Origin: Turneriella parva DSM 21527
GTDB taxonomy: Bacteria > Spirochaetota > Leptospiria > Turneriellales > Turneriellaceae
Assembly: GCF_000266885.1 (NCBI RefSeq)
Contig: NC_018020.1
Span: forward strand, 1,612,001-1,676,000
Length of the DNA: 64,000 nt
Direction of reading: 5' to 3'
Part shown: positions 52,125-60,446 of the stretch, piece after piece
How the letters are laid out: each line of letters begins with the position of its first letter
How positions within the stretch are numbered: the stretch's first letter is position 1
Program-made: the position numbers and the translations under genes
The notes under the pieces: model-generated
What the model saw: only the letters and a program-made list of their open reading frames with translations
Told to the model about the DNA's origin: nothing
Databases searched by the model: none

Positions 52125-53327
52125 TTACCTCTCTCGCTTGTAATCGCGCAGTAGCCGCTTGCCGAGACTTGCCTTATGCACTTCGTCAGCGCCATCGTAG
52201 ATACGCGCGGCGCGTTCATGCCTGAAAAAATAGGCGAGAATCGTGTCGTCTGCCATGCCGAGCCCGCCGTGAATCTGTAACGCGCGGTCAATAATTCGGT
52301 TCATTGTGTTCGCGACGACGAATTTAATCATCGCCACTTCGTCCCGCGCCTTTGACATTCCCAGGTTTTCAATAGCCCAGGCGGCCGAAAGCGTCATGAG
52401 TCTCGCGCCGTGCAGTTCGGCCGCAAGTTCAGCGACGTAGAGCTGCGTGATCTCGCTGTCGGCGAGCGTGCCCCCATCGGTGTGGATTTTTCTTTTATTC
52501 GCGCGCTGGCATAACATTTCAAATGCACGGGCGCTGATACCTAGCCAGCGCATGCAGTGGTGAATACGCCCTGGCCCTAACCGCTCTTGCGCAATTTTGA
52601 ATCCGGCCCCCTCGCGACCGAGCAGATTTTCTTTGGGTATGCGGCAGTTCTCGAACACGACCTCGCTGTGGCTGTTATAGTCAGAACCCGCATGACCCAT
52701 GATGGGAATATTGCGCACGATGCCAAAACCCGGTGTGCTCAAAGGCACGATGAACATGCTTGCGCGCATAGCCGGGTGTGCTTCGGAGTTCGTGACCATC
52801 ATCGCGATCGCGAACGCGGCGCCGTCGGCCGCAGTCGTGTACCATTTACGGCCATTCAATACATAATGATCGCCATCTTTCACCGCACGCGCTTCGAGCA
52901 GCGTCGGGTTAGAGCCGGCCGTGTCGACTTCGGTCATCGCAAAACAACTGCGGATCTTTCCCTGTGCTAAGGGCTCGAGCCATTCTTGCTGCTGCTCCTT
53001 CGTACCGAACATGTGCAGAATTTCGATATTGCCCGCGTCGGGCGCCTGGCAGCCAAAGACGTAGTGCCCAAGCGGGCTTCTGCCGAGCGCTTCTGAAACG
53101 TAACCGTGCTCAACGAGGGTTAATCCCACACCACCGAGCTCGGTGGGGATTTGTGGCCCCCAGAGACCGAGTGCCTTGACCTGGTTACGCTTTTCATTCA
53201 GCAGCGGCACGAGCTCCTCGAACGGCTTCGAGAAGAACTGCGGCTCAAGCGGAATGAGTTCGTTGGTTACGAACTCCTCAATTCGCGCGAGCATCGGCTT
53301 CAGGCGGTCAGAGATGGCGAGGTTCAT
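52125..53327 (-). CDS. Acyl-CoA dehydrogenase, ACAD10/11-like
   Basis: A 400-residue flavoprotein. The middle beta domain carries SCFAMTEVDTAGSNP and YVLNGRKWYTTAADGA, and the C-terminal helical domain GRIHHCMRWLGIS and QIHGGLGMADDTILAYFFRH. The catalytic-base region reads RIYDGADEVHK, with Asp where other acyl-CoA dehydrogenases have Glu, as in ACAD10/11-type enzymes. It oxidises acyl-CoA to enoyl-CoA. It is followed by the membrane-protein gene, with no electron-transfer flavoprotein gene nearby. Confidence 0.93.
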   Translation of the reverse strand: MNLAISDRLKPMLARIEEFVTNELIPLEPQFFSKPFEELVPLLNEKRNQVKALGLWGPQIPTELGGVGLTLVEHGYVSEALGRSPLGHYVFGCQAPDAGNIEILHMFGTKEQQQEWLEPLAQGKIRSCFAMTEVDTAGSNPTLLEARAVKDGDHYVLNGRKWYTTAADGAAFAIAMMVTNSEAHPAMRASMFIVPLSTPGFGIVRNIPIMGHAGSDYNSHSEVVFENCRIPKENLLGREGAGFKIAQERLGPGRIHHCMRWLGISARAFEMLCQRANKRKIHTDGGTLADSEITQLYVAELAAELHGARLMTLSAAWAIENLGMSKARDEVAMIKFVVANTMNRIIDRALQIHGGLGMADDTILAYFFRHERAARIYDGADEVHKASLGKRLLRDYKRER

Positions 53328-53341
53328 TTGTTAGGGGCTTG

Positions 53342-53361
53342 CCCCGAGCGTAGTCGAGGGG
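53342..53361. repeat. CCCC-GAGCGTAGTCGA-GGGG short palindromic repeat
   Basis: The 20-base motif CCCCGAGCGTAGTCGAGGGG lies 15 bases upstream of the acyl-CoA dehydrogenase start on the minus strand. It is flanked by a partial inverted repeat (CTTG ... CAAG). It resembles the CCCTGAGCGNAGTCGAAGGG-type palindrome that is dispersed in many bacterial genomes. Confidence 0.6.
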
Positions 53362-53430
53362 TCAAGGTGAAGCGGTGTGCATTCACAGGCCCTCTACGAA
53401 GCCAAACGGGCCGGCCGCAACCGGGTTTGT

Positions 53431-54501
53431 TTAGCCTGAGGATTGGCTCTGCCGTAAGCGCTTCAGGTACGCTGACGGAGATATGCCGTGTTTGTTTTTG
53501 AAAGCGGCGTTGAATGTTGCCTTCGAGCCAAAACCTGCCTGGTAGGCAAGTGACAGTATAGTCTCGTCAGGGTTCTTGACCAGCAGCTGTTCGAACTTCT
53601 GCAAGCGTTTGCGCGTCGTGTATTCGTAGAATGATGCGTTGAAGTGCCGGGTGAAAACCTGCGAAAGCGACTGCGCAGGTTCTCCCAGGGCCTGTGCCAG
53701 CCTCGCGAGGGAAAAATCCAGTTCTTGGTGTATATTTTGGTCGTCATAGGCGGCCTCGATTTTTGCACCCAGGCGGGCCAATGCATCATCGCCGAGCGCC
53801 GACTTCTGGTACTTTTCACCCTCGGCGATGCTCGCGCGCACCCGTGCCGGGTCAACCAGGCGAAATAAGACCAAGTAGCTGAAAATGAGCGCCACGAGTG
53901 CCATGAAACCAGAGAAAAGACCTGAATTGAGCAGGTTGCGATCGAACGCTGAGATGAGCGCCACCAGCAGCGACAGAGCCGGCACCGAATAAGCACCGAG
54001 CCTGAGAAACATGGCAGTGCCTTCGGGTAACCGGCGCAAGAGCCGCGTCCAGCCCCAGAGAAACAGGCCGAGATTGTACGCGAGGCTCGTGTAGAGCAAC
54101 ACAAGACAATCGAGATGCAGCTGCTGCAAATCTTCGGTCAGATACCTGATCTTCACCTCGTTCGGGCTCAAGAAAAATGGTACAAGGTATGCCAACTCGG
54201 CCGCTGGTACAATAAAGAGGAAAATCCGGCTGAGCAACCCGAGCGCCCGTTCACGCGTCAGGTCTGCCATCAGTAAAAAAACCAGCGGGCCAAGCAGCGC
54301 CATCAGGGGAAAACCCAGTCTCGCAAATGCCGGATAGCGAAAGATCAGCTGGCTGGAGTATAGAAAACCCACGAGCACCGTGGCCGCGTAGACCACTAGC
54401 AGCGCGATCAGGTGTACGACACCGGGTTCGAAGCGCCGGCGCAGCAGTAACACTGCAATCGTGAGAAACTGGCCAACTGCGAACAGGAACAGTATTTCCA
54501 C
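53431..54501 (-). CDS. AraC-type regulator with seven-TM sensor domain
   Basis: The N-terminal half has about seven hydrophobic segments (from FFVEILFLFAVGQFLTIAVL on), a membrane sensor. The C-terminal 100 residues are an AraC DNA-binding domain: LDFSLARLAQALGEPAQSLS and ILSLAYQAGFGSKATFNAAF with KKHGISPSAYLKRLR-like ending (NKHGISPSAYLKRL). The start is uncertain: GTG 54501 is placed before the first helix, since the open frame to 54729 runs over the divergent gene. It faces the outer-membrane gene at 54587 across 85 bases, which it may control. Confidence 0.78.
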   Translation of the reverse strand: MEILFLFAVGQFLTIAVLLLRRRFEPGVVHLIALLVVYAATVLVGFLYSSQLIFRYPAFARLGFPLMALLGPLVFLLMADLTRERALGLLSRIFLFIVPAAELAYLVPFFLSPNEVKIRYLTEDLQQLHLDCLVLLYTSLAYNLGLFLWGWTRLLRRLPEGTAMFLRLGAYSVPALSLLVALISAFDRNLLNSGLFSGFMALVALIFSYLVLFRLVDPARVRASIAEGEKYQKSALGDDALARLGAKIEAAYDDQNIHQELDFSLARLAQALGEPAQSLSQVFTRHFNASFYEYTTRKRLQKFEQLLVKNPDETILSLAYQAGFGSKATFNAAFKNKHGISPSAYLKRLRQSQSSG

Positions 54502-54586
54502 AAAAAAAGGTCTAAGCCAATCGGGAAGGTCGATTGTACTCCATTTTTTGGCTAAATATGGGTCAAATGAATCTCCGGAGGAAACT

Positions 54587-55177
54587 ATGAAAAAACTGAT
54601 TTGCTCTCTGCTTTTGGCTTCAGGCCTTGTGTACGCGGCAGAACTGCCGGCCGCAGAAACAAAAGCCGACCGAACCGACTGGATTTTGCTCTTTGGCCTT
54701 AACCAGCCAATCATACTGCATGGCGGCAATGTCGAGCTGAACTACCTGACCCGCAACTGGGTGTTCGAGTATTCGCACGGTTTTCTGCTCGACCTTTTGC
54801 CCAACCGGTCTTTCACTATGACACCGGCCGAGCGCGAACAAAAGCTCGATATCTTTCTGCCGTTCTCGACGGGCGGTGGTATCGGCTACCGCTTCACCGA
54901 GAACTTCAACCTGCGGGCCGAGGTCAAGGCGCATCGTTACGAGGTGACGCGGGGTGACGTGTCGTTTGCGTACACAACATGGAGCGTCGGCCTGGGAGCT
55001 TACTATTACTGGTACCCGTTCGGTAACGAACACTTTGTCGTGACCCCGTCGGTACGCTTTTGGCCGAACGTCGCCTCAACCCTCGACAACGGCGAATACC
55101 GTTTTGCCGACGGCCAAGTGCACCGGGCGCACGATTTTTCGCTGTTTGCCAACGTCTCGGTCGGCTACCGCTTCTAG
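54587..55177 (+). CDS. Outer-membrane beta-barrel protein (196 aa)
   Basis: A signal peptide (KKLICSLLLASGLVYA) and alternating amphipathic strands with aromatic girdles (NLRAEVKAHRYEVT, WSVGLGAYYYWYPFG, HFVVTPSVRFWP) ending in VSVGYRF, whose terminal Phe is the barrel signature. It should insert into the outer membrane. A strong RBS GGAGGA (54577-54582) supports the ATG at 54587; the frame is open from 54461. It is divergent from the AraC sensor regulator. Confidence 0.85.
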   Translation: MKKLICSLLLASGLVYAAELPAAETKADRTDWILLFGLNQPIILHGGNVELNYLTRNWVFEYSHGFLLDLLPNRSFTMTPAEREQKLDIFLPFSTGGGIGYRFTENFNLRAEVKAHRYEVTRGDVSFAYTTWSVGLGAYYYWYPFGNEHFVVTPSVRFWPNVASTLDNGEYRFADGQVHRAHDFSLFANVSVGYRF

Positions 55178-55192
55178 CAGGGTATGGGCCGG

Positions 55193-55792
55193 TTAATCCG
55201 GCCTCGCCCACCGGCGCATATACTGTGCCAGCTGCTGCGCGGTTGTGTCAGCGCTCTTTTCCAGCTGCGCAATCACCCGCTGCACGCGGTCGGGCGAGTG
55301 ATTCTGCGACAGTTTCGCCTTGGCCTCGACACGCTCGATCTCGATACGAAACGCACGAATTCCTTTCTGCATTTTGCTGCGATAGTCTTCGGGCAGGGCG
55401 AGGTAATCGTAAGCTGAGGATTTTCCCTCGTACTGCTTCACCATCGCCTCGAGCTGCGCGGCGGCCGCCGAGTCGCTCTCGGCAAACAGCCGACCGTGAA
55501 CATGGATCGCAATGTAGTTCCAGGTCGGAACCGCGGGCAGCTCTTCGTACCATGCGGGCGAGATGTACGCGTGCGGCCCCTGGAAAACCGCGAGCACCCT
55601 CTGCCCCTCGGTGAAGAAGTCATTGGCCCGCGCGAGGTGGCCAATCAGTACACTGTCGCGCCACAACAGCGGAACATGCGTCGCTTCAAAGTCATCGCCC
55701 CGCTGCGCCACCAGAGTGGCAAAGCCGTAATCGCGCACCAACTGTTTGATGAGATCCATGTCATTGAGAGCAAAAGCCGCGGGTGTGTACAT
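55193..55792 (-). CDS. PaiB-like FMN-binding negative regulator
   Basis: A 199-residue protein starting MYTPAAFALNDMDLIKQLVR, with FATLVAQRGDDFEATHVPLL, GHLARANDF, FQGPHAYISPAWYEE and VPTWNYIAIHVHGRL, the full PaiB series of motifs. PaiB proteins have a split-barrel FMN-binding fold and repress protease or sporulation genes in Bacillus; here the target is unknown. It is divergent from the AraC gene at 55888. Confidence 0.92.
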   Translation of the reverse strand: MYTPAAFALNDMDLIKQLVRDYGFATLVAQRGDDFEATHVPLLWRDSVLIGHLARANDFFTEGQRVLAVFQGPHAYISPAWYEELPAVPTWNYIAIHVHGRLFAESDSAAAAQLEAMVKQYEGKSSAYDYLALPEDYRSKMQKGIRAFRIEIERVEAKAKLSQNHSPDRVQRVIAQLEKSADTTAQQLAQYMRRWARPD

Positions 55793-55887
55793 GCAGCTCT
55801 GATTCGCCTCCGAAACACGCCGTCAGTTCAAATGGGGGCGCACCAATCTCTGCTCGACTGCCTGCCCTGTGTAGCCAGAAAAGTCGC

Positions 55888-56628
55888 ATGTACAACCCCG
55901 TCAAAGACGGAGTGAAAAAATCGGTGCAGGCTGTGCAGTATACAGAGGCCGCACCGCCCGCTGATCTGGTCGGTCTCGTGCACTCGTTTTGGGAACTCAG
56001 AACCGAAACAGTGCTGACAGAAGACTTCTCCCTGCATGTGCTACCCGATGCCTGCGTCAATATTCTCTTTAATCTGTTCGATACGCGCATAGCGGCCGTG
56101 ACGGCGCGCCAGACGACCTACGTAGCGCTCAACCTCGGGAAAACCTTTCACTATGCAGGCATCCAGTTCTTGCCCGGGGTCTGGCAGGGCGATCGAGGCG
56201 AGATTGCGACTGGCTTTGTCGACACCCCCTATACCGGTAAATTGCCACTCATCGCGACAGGCAAGAAACTTGCCGCCGCCAGACCTGACGAAAGGCCGAA
56301 AATCTTTGCTGAGCTCGTAATGTGGCTGGTCGGGCAAAAGCTCGTCGCAGCTGACCCGGTAACCGCAAACATACTCGCCGACCTGGAAAGTATAGAGACG
56401 GTCGCCGACATGGCAGCTTCTGCAAACCTGTCGCCACGCCAGCTGCAGAGAAGTCTCAGGCGCAGCACGGGTTTTTCTCCACACGACTTTTTGAAGATAC
56501 TGCGGCTGCAGCAGTCGTTCAGAAATCATTACCGCTCTTTCTACGCCGACCAGTCGCATTTTATCCATTCGTTTCGCAAGATCACCGGCTACACACCTGC
56601 CGAGTTCTTCAGAAACTTCGATGTCTGA
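55888..56628 (+). CDS. AraC-family transcriptional regulator (246 aa)
   Basis: The N-terminal domain (ADLVGLVHSFWELRTE, SLHVLPDACVNILFNL, GIQFLPG) is the type found in DUF6597-like AraC regulators that sense small ligands. The C-terminal DNA-binding part has ETVADMAASANLSPRQLQRS and the second HTH FIHSFRKITGYTPAEFF. Start 55888 (MYNPVKDGVKKS) is preferred over the upstream frame. It shares a promoter region of about 95 bases with the PaiB-like gene. Confidence 0.88.
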   Translation: MYNPVKDGVKKSVQAVQYTEAAPPADLVGLVHSFWELRTETVLTEDFSLHVLPDACVNILFNLFDTRIAAVTARQTTYVALNLGKTFHYAGIQFLPGVWQGDRGEIATGFVDTPYTGKLPLIATGKKLAAARPDERPKIFAELVMWLVGQKLVAADPVTANILADLESIETVADMAASANLSPRQLQRSLRRSTGFSPHDFLKILRLQQSFRNHYRSFYADQSHFIHSFRKITGYTPAEFFRNFDV

Positions 56629-56697
56629 TTTATACAATTCGTGCCAGGGCCCAGAGGCTACATTGAGCCTTACAGAAAACAATGTAAAGGAGCTTTT

Positions 56698-57078
56698 ATG
56701 GCAAAAACGAATGCAATTGGCTGGTTCGACATCTATGTCAAAGACATGAAGCGGGCAGCAACTTTTTACGAGAAAGTACTGGGTCTGAAACTGGAGAAGA
56801 TGGGCGACCCAACCGGAGAGACGCAGATGATGAGTTTTCCCGGCAACATGACTTCTTATGGCGCCGCAGGTGCGCTGGTTAAGTCGGCGCACTCGGCGCC
56901 CGGCGTTGGTGGCACGATGGTGTACTTCAGTGTCGATGATTGCGCCACCGAAGAAGCGCGCGTGGCAAAAGCAGGCGGCAAAGTGGTAAGGCCAAAGTTT
57001 TCGATCGGAGATTTTGGCTGGGTCAGCCTCTGCACCGATACCGAAGGCAATATGTTCGGGCTCAATTCGATGAAATAG
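56698..57078 (+). CDS. VOC (glyoxalase/dioxygenase) superfamily protein
   Basis: A 126-residue single VOC module pair: AIGWFDIYVKDMKRAATFYE, then KVLGLKLEKM, and in the second half GGTMVYFSVDDCA and FGWVSLCTDTEGNMFGLNS. The usual metal ligands His/Glu are not evident in the first beta-strand (WFDIYV), so it may bind a ligand rather than catalyse. RBS AAAGGAG lies 6 bases before the ATG. It follows the AraC gene in the same direction. Confidence 0.9.
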   Translation: MAKTNAIGWFDIYVKDMKRAATFYEKVLGLKLEKMGDPTGETQMMSFPGNMTSYGAAGALVKSAHSAPGVGGTMVYFSVDDCATEEARVAKAGGKVVRPKFSIGDFGWVSLCTDTEGNMFGLNSMK

Positions 57079-57117
57079 CCCCGACCTGGGTTAATCATCG
57101 AGTTATTCAACAAGCAC

Positions 57118-57561
57118 ATGGCGATACGACAGGCCTCGGTCAGTGATCTGCGCAAAGGCAATATCACCCGGGAGAATGCCTACGTTGTCGTCGCCATGTG
57201 TTTTCACCCGCGCGGCCTCAGTGCAGATCTCAGAGACGAGTACCGCGCCGACCTTGCACCCGATCGGGAACTCTTCAAAGATTTTAAGGCCTTCGAGAAA
57301 ACCCTGGGGCACGCAGCGGCCTTCAGGCAGTGTGGGTACGAAAGGCGTTTCACGCTCGGTGCTGCGGCACGGGTACGCCTCGGCGAGCTGGCGGTGATGA
57401 GCCGACAGCGCGATGTTTACCTCGTCTGCCAGTGCGAGCTAGGTGAACGTTGCCACCGGGAAATGCTGATGCTCACCGCGAGAATACTTTTCGGCGCTGA
57501 AACAGACGATCTGTTTCACGAGTACCCGTTTTATGATCAAAGGTTGAAAGGGGTGCAGTGA
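57118..57561 (+). CDS. DUF488 family protein
   Basis: A 147-residue protein with the DUF488 signature LVCQCELGERCHREML (Cys-x-Cys ... Cys-His-Arg). The N-terminal segment VVVAMCFHPRGL is also typical. The family is of unknown function; the conserved Cys/His cluster suggests metal or nucleotide binding. It is 39 bases after the VOC gene on the same strand. Confidence 0.85.
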   Translation: MAIRQASVSDLRKGNITRENAYVVVAMCFHPRGLSADLRDEYRADLAPDRELFKDFKAFEKTLGHAAAFRQCGYERRFTLGAAARVRLGELAVMSRQRDVYLVCQCELGERCHREMLMLTARILFGAETDDLFHEYPFYDQRLKGVQ

Positions 57562-57580
57562 AATCCGCAATGTCAGCCAA

Positions 57581-59182
57581 TCACGGCGGCGCCTGGTAGC
57601 GGTCGATCATTGAGAGCACCATCACCTCAAGTGGGTCAAGCATGCGTGAGAAATAATAGGTTTCATCAAGCTCGCCGGTGAATAGGTTTAACCCATCGGT
57701 CGTGCTACCGAAACGCAATGCTGCAGATGTTGTGAAGTTGGGGTCGACGGGGCCGCTGCCGACTACCGCGCCATCTAAGAAAATCAATGCGTAGCCATTC
57801 GTACGGTCGACCTGCACCGCGACATGATGCCATTCGCCTGGAGCGAAGAGGTCGCCCGGGCCGGGAAGAAGCGCCGCTTCAGCGCTCGAGCCATTGGTAC
57901 CATCACCGGTTTCGAAAACAATTTTGAGGTCGGGCTGAACGATATAGAAGCGAAACCCGGCTGCGTTTGAAGCTGAGCCAGAATTCGATGCAATCGTGTA
58001 GGTTGACGAACTGCCACTGGGCTTAACCCATGACGCAATCGTAAAAGTACCTGTAACGTCTTGCGTACCAAAGCTGAAATAGCCCGAGCCATTGAAATTG
58101 CCCGAATAGTTGCCGGCTACGTGCGCTCCACCGCTGAAAGTGACGCCGGTGTTCGTTGCTGTCCAGGCGTTTGTACCTGAATTCGCAAGGCTATTTTCAT
58201 ATTCGAGATAAACATCGCCCTCGGGTATGTCAGGCAAGAATGCTTCAAAGCTGAAAAAGCCAGTGGTGTCCCACAGATCACCGGCGGTGTGTGATGTGAG
58301 CACATACATGTCTTCGCTGATGCCATCGAACGCTGTAAAGAGAACGATGTCATTTATCGGGTTGTCTTGAAAAAAAGTATTCATAGTCCAGATTGCAAGT
58401 CCCGATTCAGCGAGACCAATATCGAGCGTGATGAGCGGGGCGATGAACTGCGTATCTGTGGTTGCGACGCTTGCACCCATGAATGCGCCAAAATACCCGT
58501 TCTGCACGCCCGAGTTTTCTTGTCTCACGCCCACCGCTGACTCTGCATAATCAAGTGGCTGAACACGGTTTCCCTGGCTTGAAATCGTCGGGTTGATCTC
58601 ATACGCCTCGTAAGCCGAATCGAGCACAATGAGCCGGTCGCCGTTGGCGCCAATGCCGATGACGGTTGAGAACTGGTGTATGGTGTTGTTGATATCGAGC
58701 GCCGTGGTGCCGTGTTCACCGTTTGCCTGTACCTCGACATGTTGTATTGCGCCGCCGGCACCGTCTACGTTAGCATAAACAACGACGCTGCTGCCCGAAA
58801 CCTTGGCCGTGAAGTTAATGGGCGCAGCCTGGTTCAGCCATGCGGTGCTCGCGAGCGTCACCGGTACCGGGGTTGAAAAAAATGGCAATGTCTCGCCGTT
58901 GAAAGGCGTGAGCGACGAGGCAACGAACAGGTTGTGGTCGGTACACGATGCGGCGCAGCTGCGGTTTGACCCGAAAACCAGCGCCAGATAGTTATTCGGC
59001 AGTTTCAAGAGATGCGGATTGTATTCGTCGCTGCCATCTTGAGAGATGGGCGAGCCGTCGGCGAGTCGCAGCGCGAGTTTTGCCTTGAGGCGCGGGTCAA
59101 CGGCGACGGGTCTGCCACCGCAGGCTACCGCGAAAAAGGCCATTAAGCCGATTGCCAGTGCGATCGATCTTCTCTTATTCAT
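57581..59182 (-). CDS. LamG-domain surface lipoprotein (533 aa)
   Basis: A signal peptide with lipobox FAVAC (Cys about 21) leads to a beta-rich region (residues about 30-350, with NNYLALVFGSNRSCAAS and WLNQAAPINFTAKVSGSSVV, possibly a propeller). A C-terminal LamG/concanavalin-type domain follows (about 370-525): GSGYFSFGTQDVTGTFTIAS, WVKPSG, GEWHHVAVQVDRTNGYALIF and LDETYYFSRMLDPLEV. It probably binds carbohydrate or host protein at the cell surface. Start 59182 is fixed by the signal peptide; the frame extends to 59317. Confidence 0.88.
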   Translation of the reverse strand: MNKRRSIALAIGLMAFFAVACGGRPVAVDPRLKAKLALRLADGSPISQDGSDEYNPHLLKLPNNYLALVFGSNRSCAASCTDHNLFVASSLTPFNGETLPFFSTPVPVTLASTAWLNQAAPINFTAKVSGSSVVVYANVDGAGGAIQHVEVQANGEHGTTALDINNTIHQFSTVIGIGANGDRLIVLDSAYEAYEINPTISSQGNRVQPLDYAESAVGVRQENSGVQNGYFGAFMGASVATTDTQFIAPLITLDIGLAESGLAIWTMNTFFQDNPINDIVLFTAFDGISEDMYVLTSHTAGDLWDTTGFFSFEAFLPDIPEGDVYLEYENSLANSGTNAWTATNTGVTFSGGAHVAGNYSGNFNGSGYFSFGTQDVTGTFTIASWVKPSGSSSTYTIASNSGSASNAAGFRFYIVQPDLKIVFETGDGTNGSSAEAALLPGPGDLFAPGEWHHVAVQVDRTNGYALIFLDGAVVGSGPVDPNFTTSAALRFGSTTDGLNLFTGELDETYYFSRMLDPLEVMVLSMIDRYQAPP

Positions 59183-59272
59183 CGGGTCAAAAAGTAACCG
59201 TAGACACACCGGCAAGCAACACGAAAACTGAGCATACTCGCCCGCATATGCCACCCAGGTATCGCTTGCCAC

Positions 59273-59289
59273 TATATCTAATAGATATA
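59273..59289. promoter_or_regulatory. 17-bp AT-rich palindrome upstream of the CPBP gene
   Basis: TATATCTA-A-TAGATATA (59273-59289) is a perfect odd palindrome. It lies 10 bases before the ATG at 59299 and about 90 bases from the divergent LamG gene start, a good place for a repressor site. If translation of the CPBP gene began at 59248 it would be coding. Confidence 0.4.
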
Positions 59290-59298
59290 GTCTGGTGC

Positions 59299-59997
59299 AT
59301 GCGGTTTGTTCGATCACCTCTCGCTACAGTGCTATTGGTAATCGGCGCGGCAGGTACGCTTCTGGCGATACCCCATATCTTCAGCCTCTCGGCTGTTTCG
59401 GGTGCGAAGCAGAGGTTGGCTCATTACCAGCTTTATGCGTGGGTGACCGCACTTGTCGTCGCGGCAGTTACCCTGTTGCTGTACCCCGCCAGCGCGAAGA
59501 CTTATCTGCGGTTGAACAGGCTTGCAGGCGAAATGGCGCCGGTGCGCTGCCTGATAATTAAAGAAGGCGAAAACTGGGCGCGTCAGGGCTGGCAGTTCGC
59601 GCTCATGCTCACGCTGGTCACAGCGGCAGTCATTTCGCAGCAGATACCCGTCGCTAAGGTTTCGGCACAACAATTGTTTGCTGTTTTGCCCGTGGCCTTC
59701 GCTCTCGCTCTCTCGAATTCGCTTGTCGAAGAGCTCATCTTCAGGCATAGCATCGTGTCAGCTTTCGAGAACCATGCGCTCAAGAAGCATGCACCTCTCA
59801 TTTCAGGCGTTATCTTCGGGTGCGCTCACTATTTTGGTGCACCGGGGGGATTCATCGGCGTACTGATGGCGGGCTTTCTGGGCTGGCTGCTCGCGAAGTC
59901 GATGCAAGAGACCGGCGGCATTTTCTGGGCGTGGTCGATTCATGCATGCCTTGACGTGGTTATATTTTCTTCGATGCTGCTGGCGGGTGGGACATGA
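59299..59997 (+). CDS. CPBP-family intramembrane metalloprotease
   Basis: A 232-residue polytopic protein with the CPBP motifs: EELIFR (EExxxR), the GVIFGCAHYFGAPGG helix with its His, and the last helix IHACLDVVIF with another His. These coordinate a metal in the Abi/CAAX-protease fold, which cleaves or processes membrane substrates. Start 59299 (MRFVRSPLATVLLVIG) puts the first helix at the N-terminus; ATG 59248 is an alternative. The stop overlaps the next gene by four bases. Confidence 0.85.
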   Translation: MRFVRSPLATVLLVIGAAGTLLAIPHIFSLSAVSGAKQRLAHYQLYAWVTALVVAAVTLLLYPASAKTYLRLNRLAGEMAPVRCLIIKEGENWARQGWQFALMLTLVTAAVISQQIPVAKVSAQQLFAVLPVAFALALSNSLVEELIFRHSIVSAFENHALKKHAPLISGVIFGCAHYFGAPGGFIGVLMAGFLGWLLAKSMQETGGIFWAWSIHACLDVVIFSSMLLAGGT

Positions 59998-60386
59998 TCT
60001 TGATTTGCGCGCTGCTTTCTGCTGCGATACACCTCGGTGTGGCCGTCTTTCAGATTTTTCTCGCTACCGGCAAGCCGTGGGGTGAATATGCATTCGGCGG
60101 GCAAAACAAAGGTGTGCTGCCACGACACTTGCGCACCGCCAGCATCTTCTCATGCGTGTTGGTCACCTTCTTCGCGGCAGTCAACCTCGCGCAGGCAGGC
60201 CTTATCCAAATCACCGGGTTTGAAAGCTTATTTAGAATCGCCGGCTGGGTCATCGCGGGTTATGCAGTTCTGGGCACTTTCATGAATGCCATATCACGCA
60301 GCAAACCCGAGCGCCTGTTGTGGACGCCGATCGTCGCGCTTCTGGCGGTATTGAATATCACAATCTTGGTTCTCACAGCAAAATAG
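59994..60386 (+). CDS. Four-TM membrane protein, unknown (130 aa)
   Basis: Four hydrophobic segments (ILICALLSAAIHLGVAVFQI, ASIFSCVLVTFFAAVNLAQ, IAGWVIAGYAVLGTFMNAI, WTPIVALLAVLNITILVLTA) with short loops. It overlaps the CPBP protease gene (ATGA), so it is probably its partner or substrate. No family is recognised. Confidence 0.72.
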   Translation: MILICALLSAAIHLGVAVFQIFLATGKPWGEYAFGGQNKGVLPRHLRTASIFSCVLVTFFAAVNLAQAGLIQITGFESLFRIAGWVIAGYAVLGTFMNAISRSKPERLLWTPIVALLAVLNITILVLTAK

Positions 60387-60401
60387 TTCACAGGTTGAAA
60401 C

Positions 60402-60446
60402 GTGTGCTCGTCTTTGGTTCGCTTGGCGAACCAAAGATGAGCGCAC
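60402..60446. repeat. Long hairpin covering the acyltransferase start codon
   Basis: Bases 60402-60421 pair with 60427-60446 at 18 of 20 positions around a 5-base loop. The ATG of the downstream acyltransferase (60437-60439) lies inside the right arm. Without other structure this mRNA hairpin would hide the start codon and any ribosome-binding region. Confidence 0.85.
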
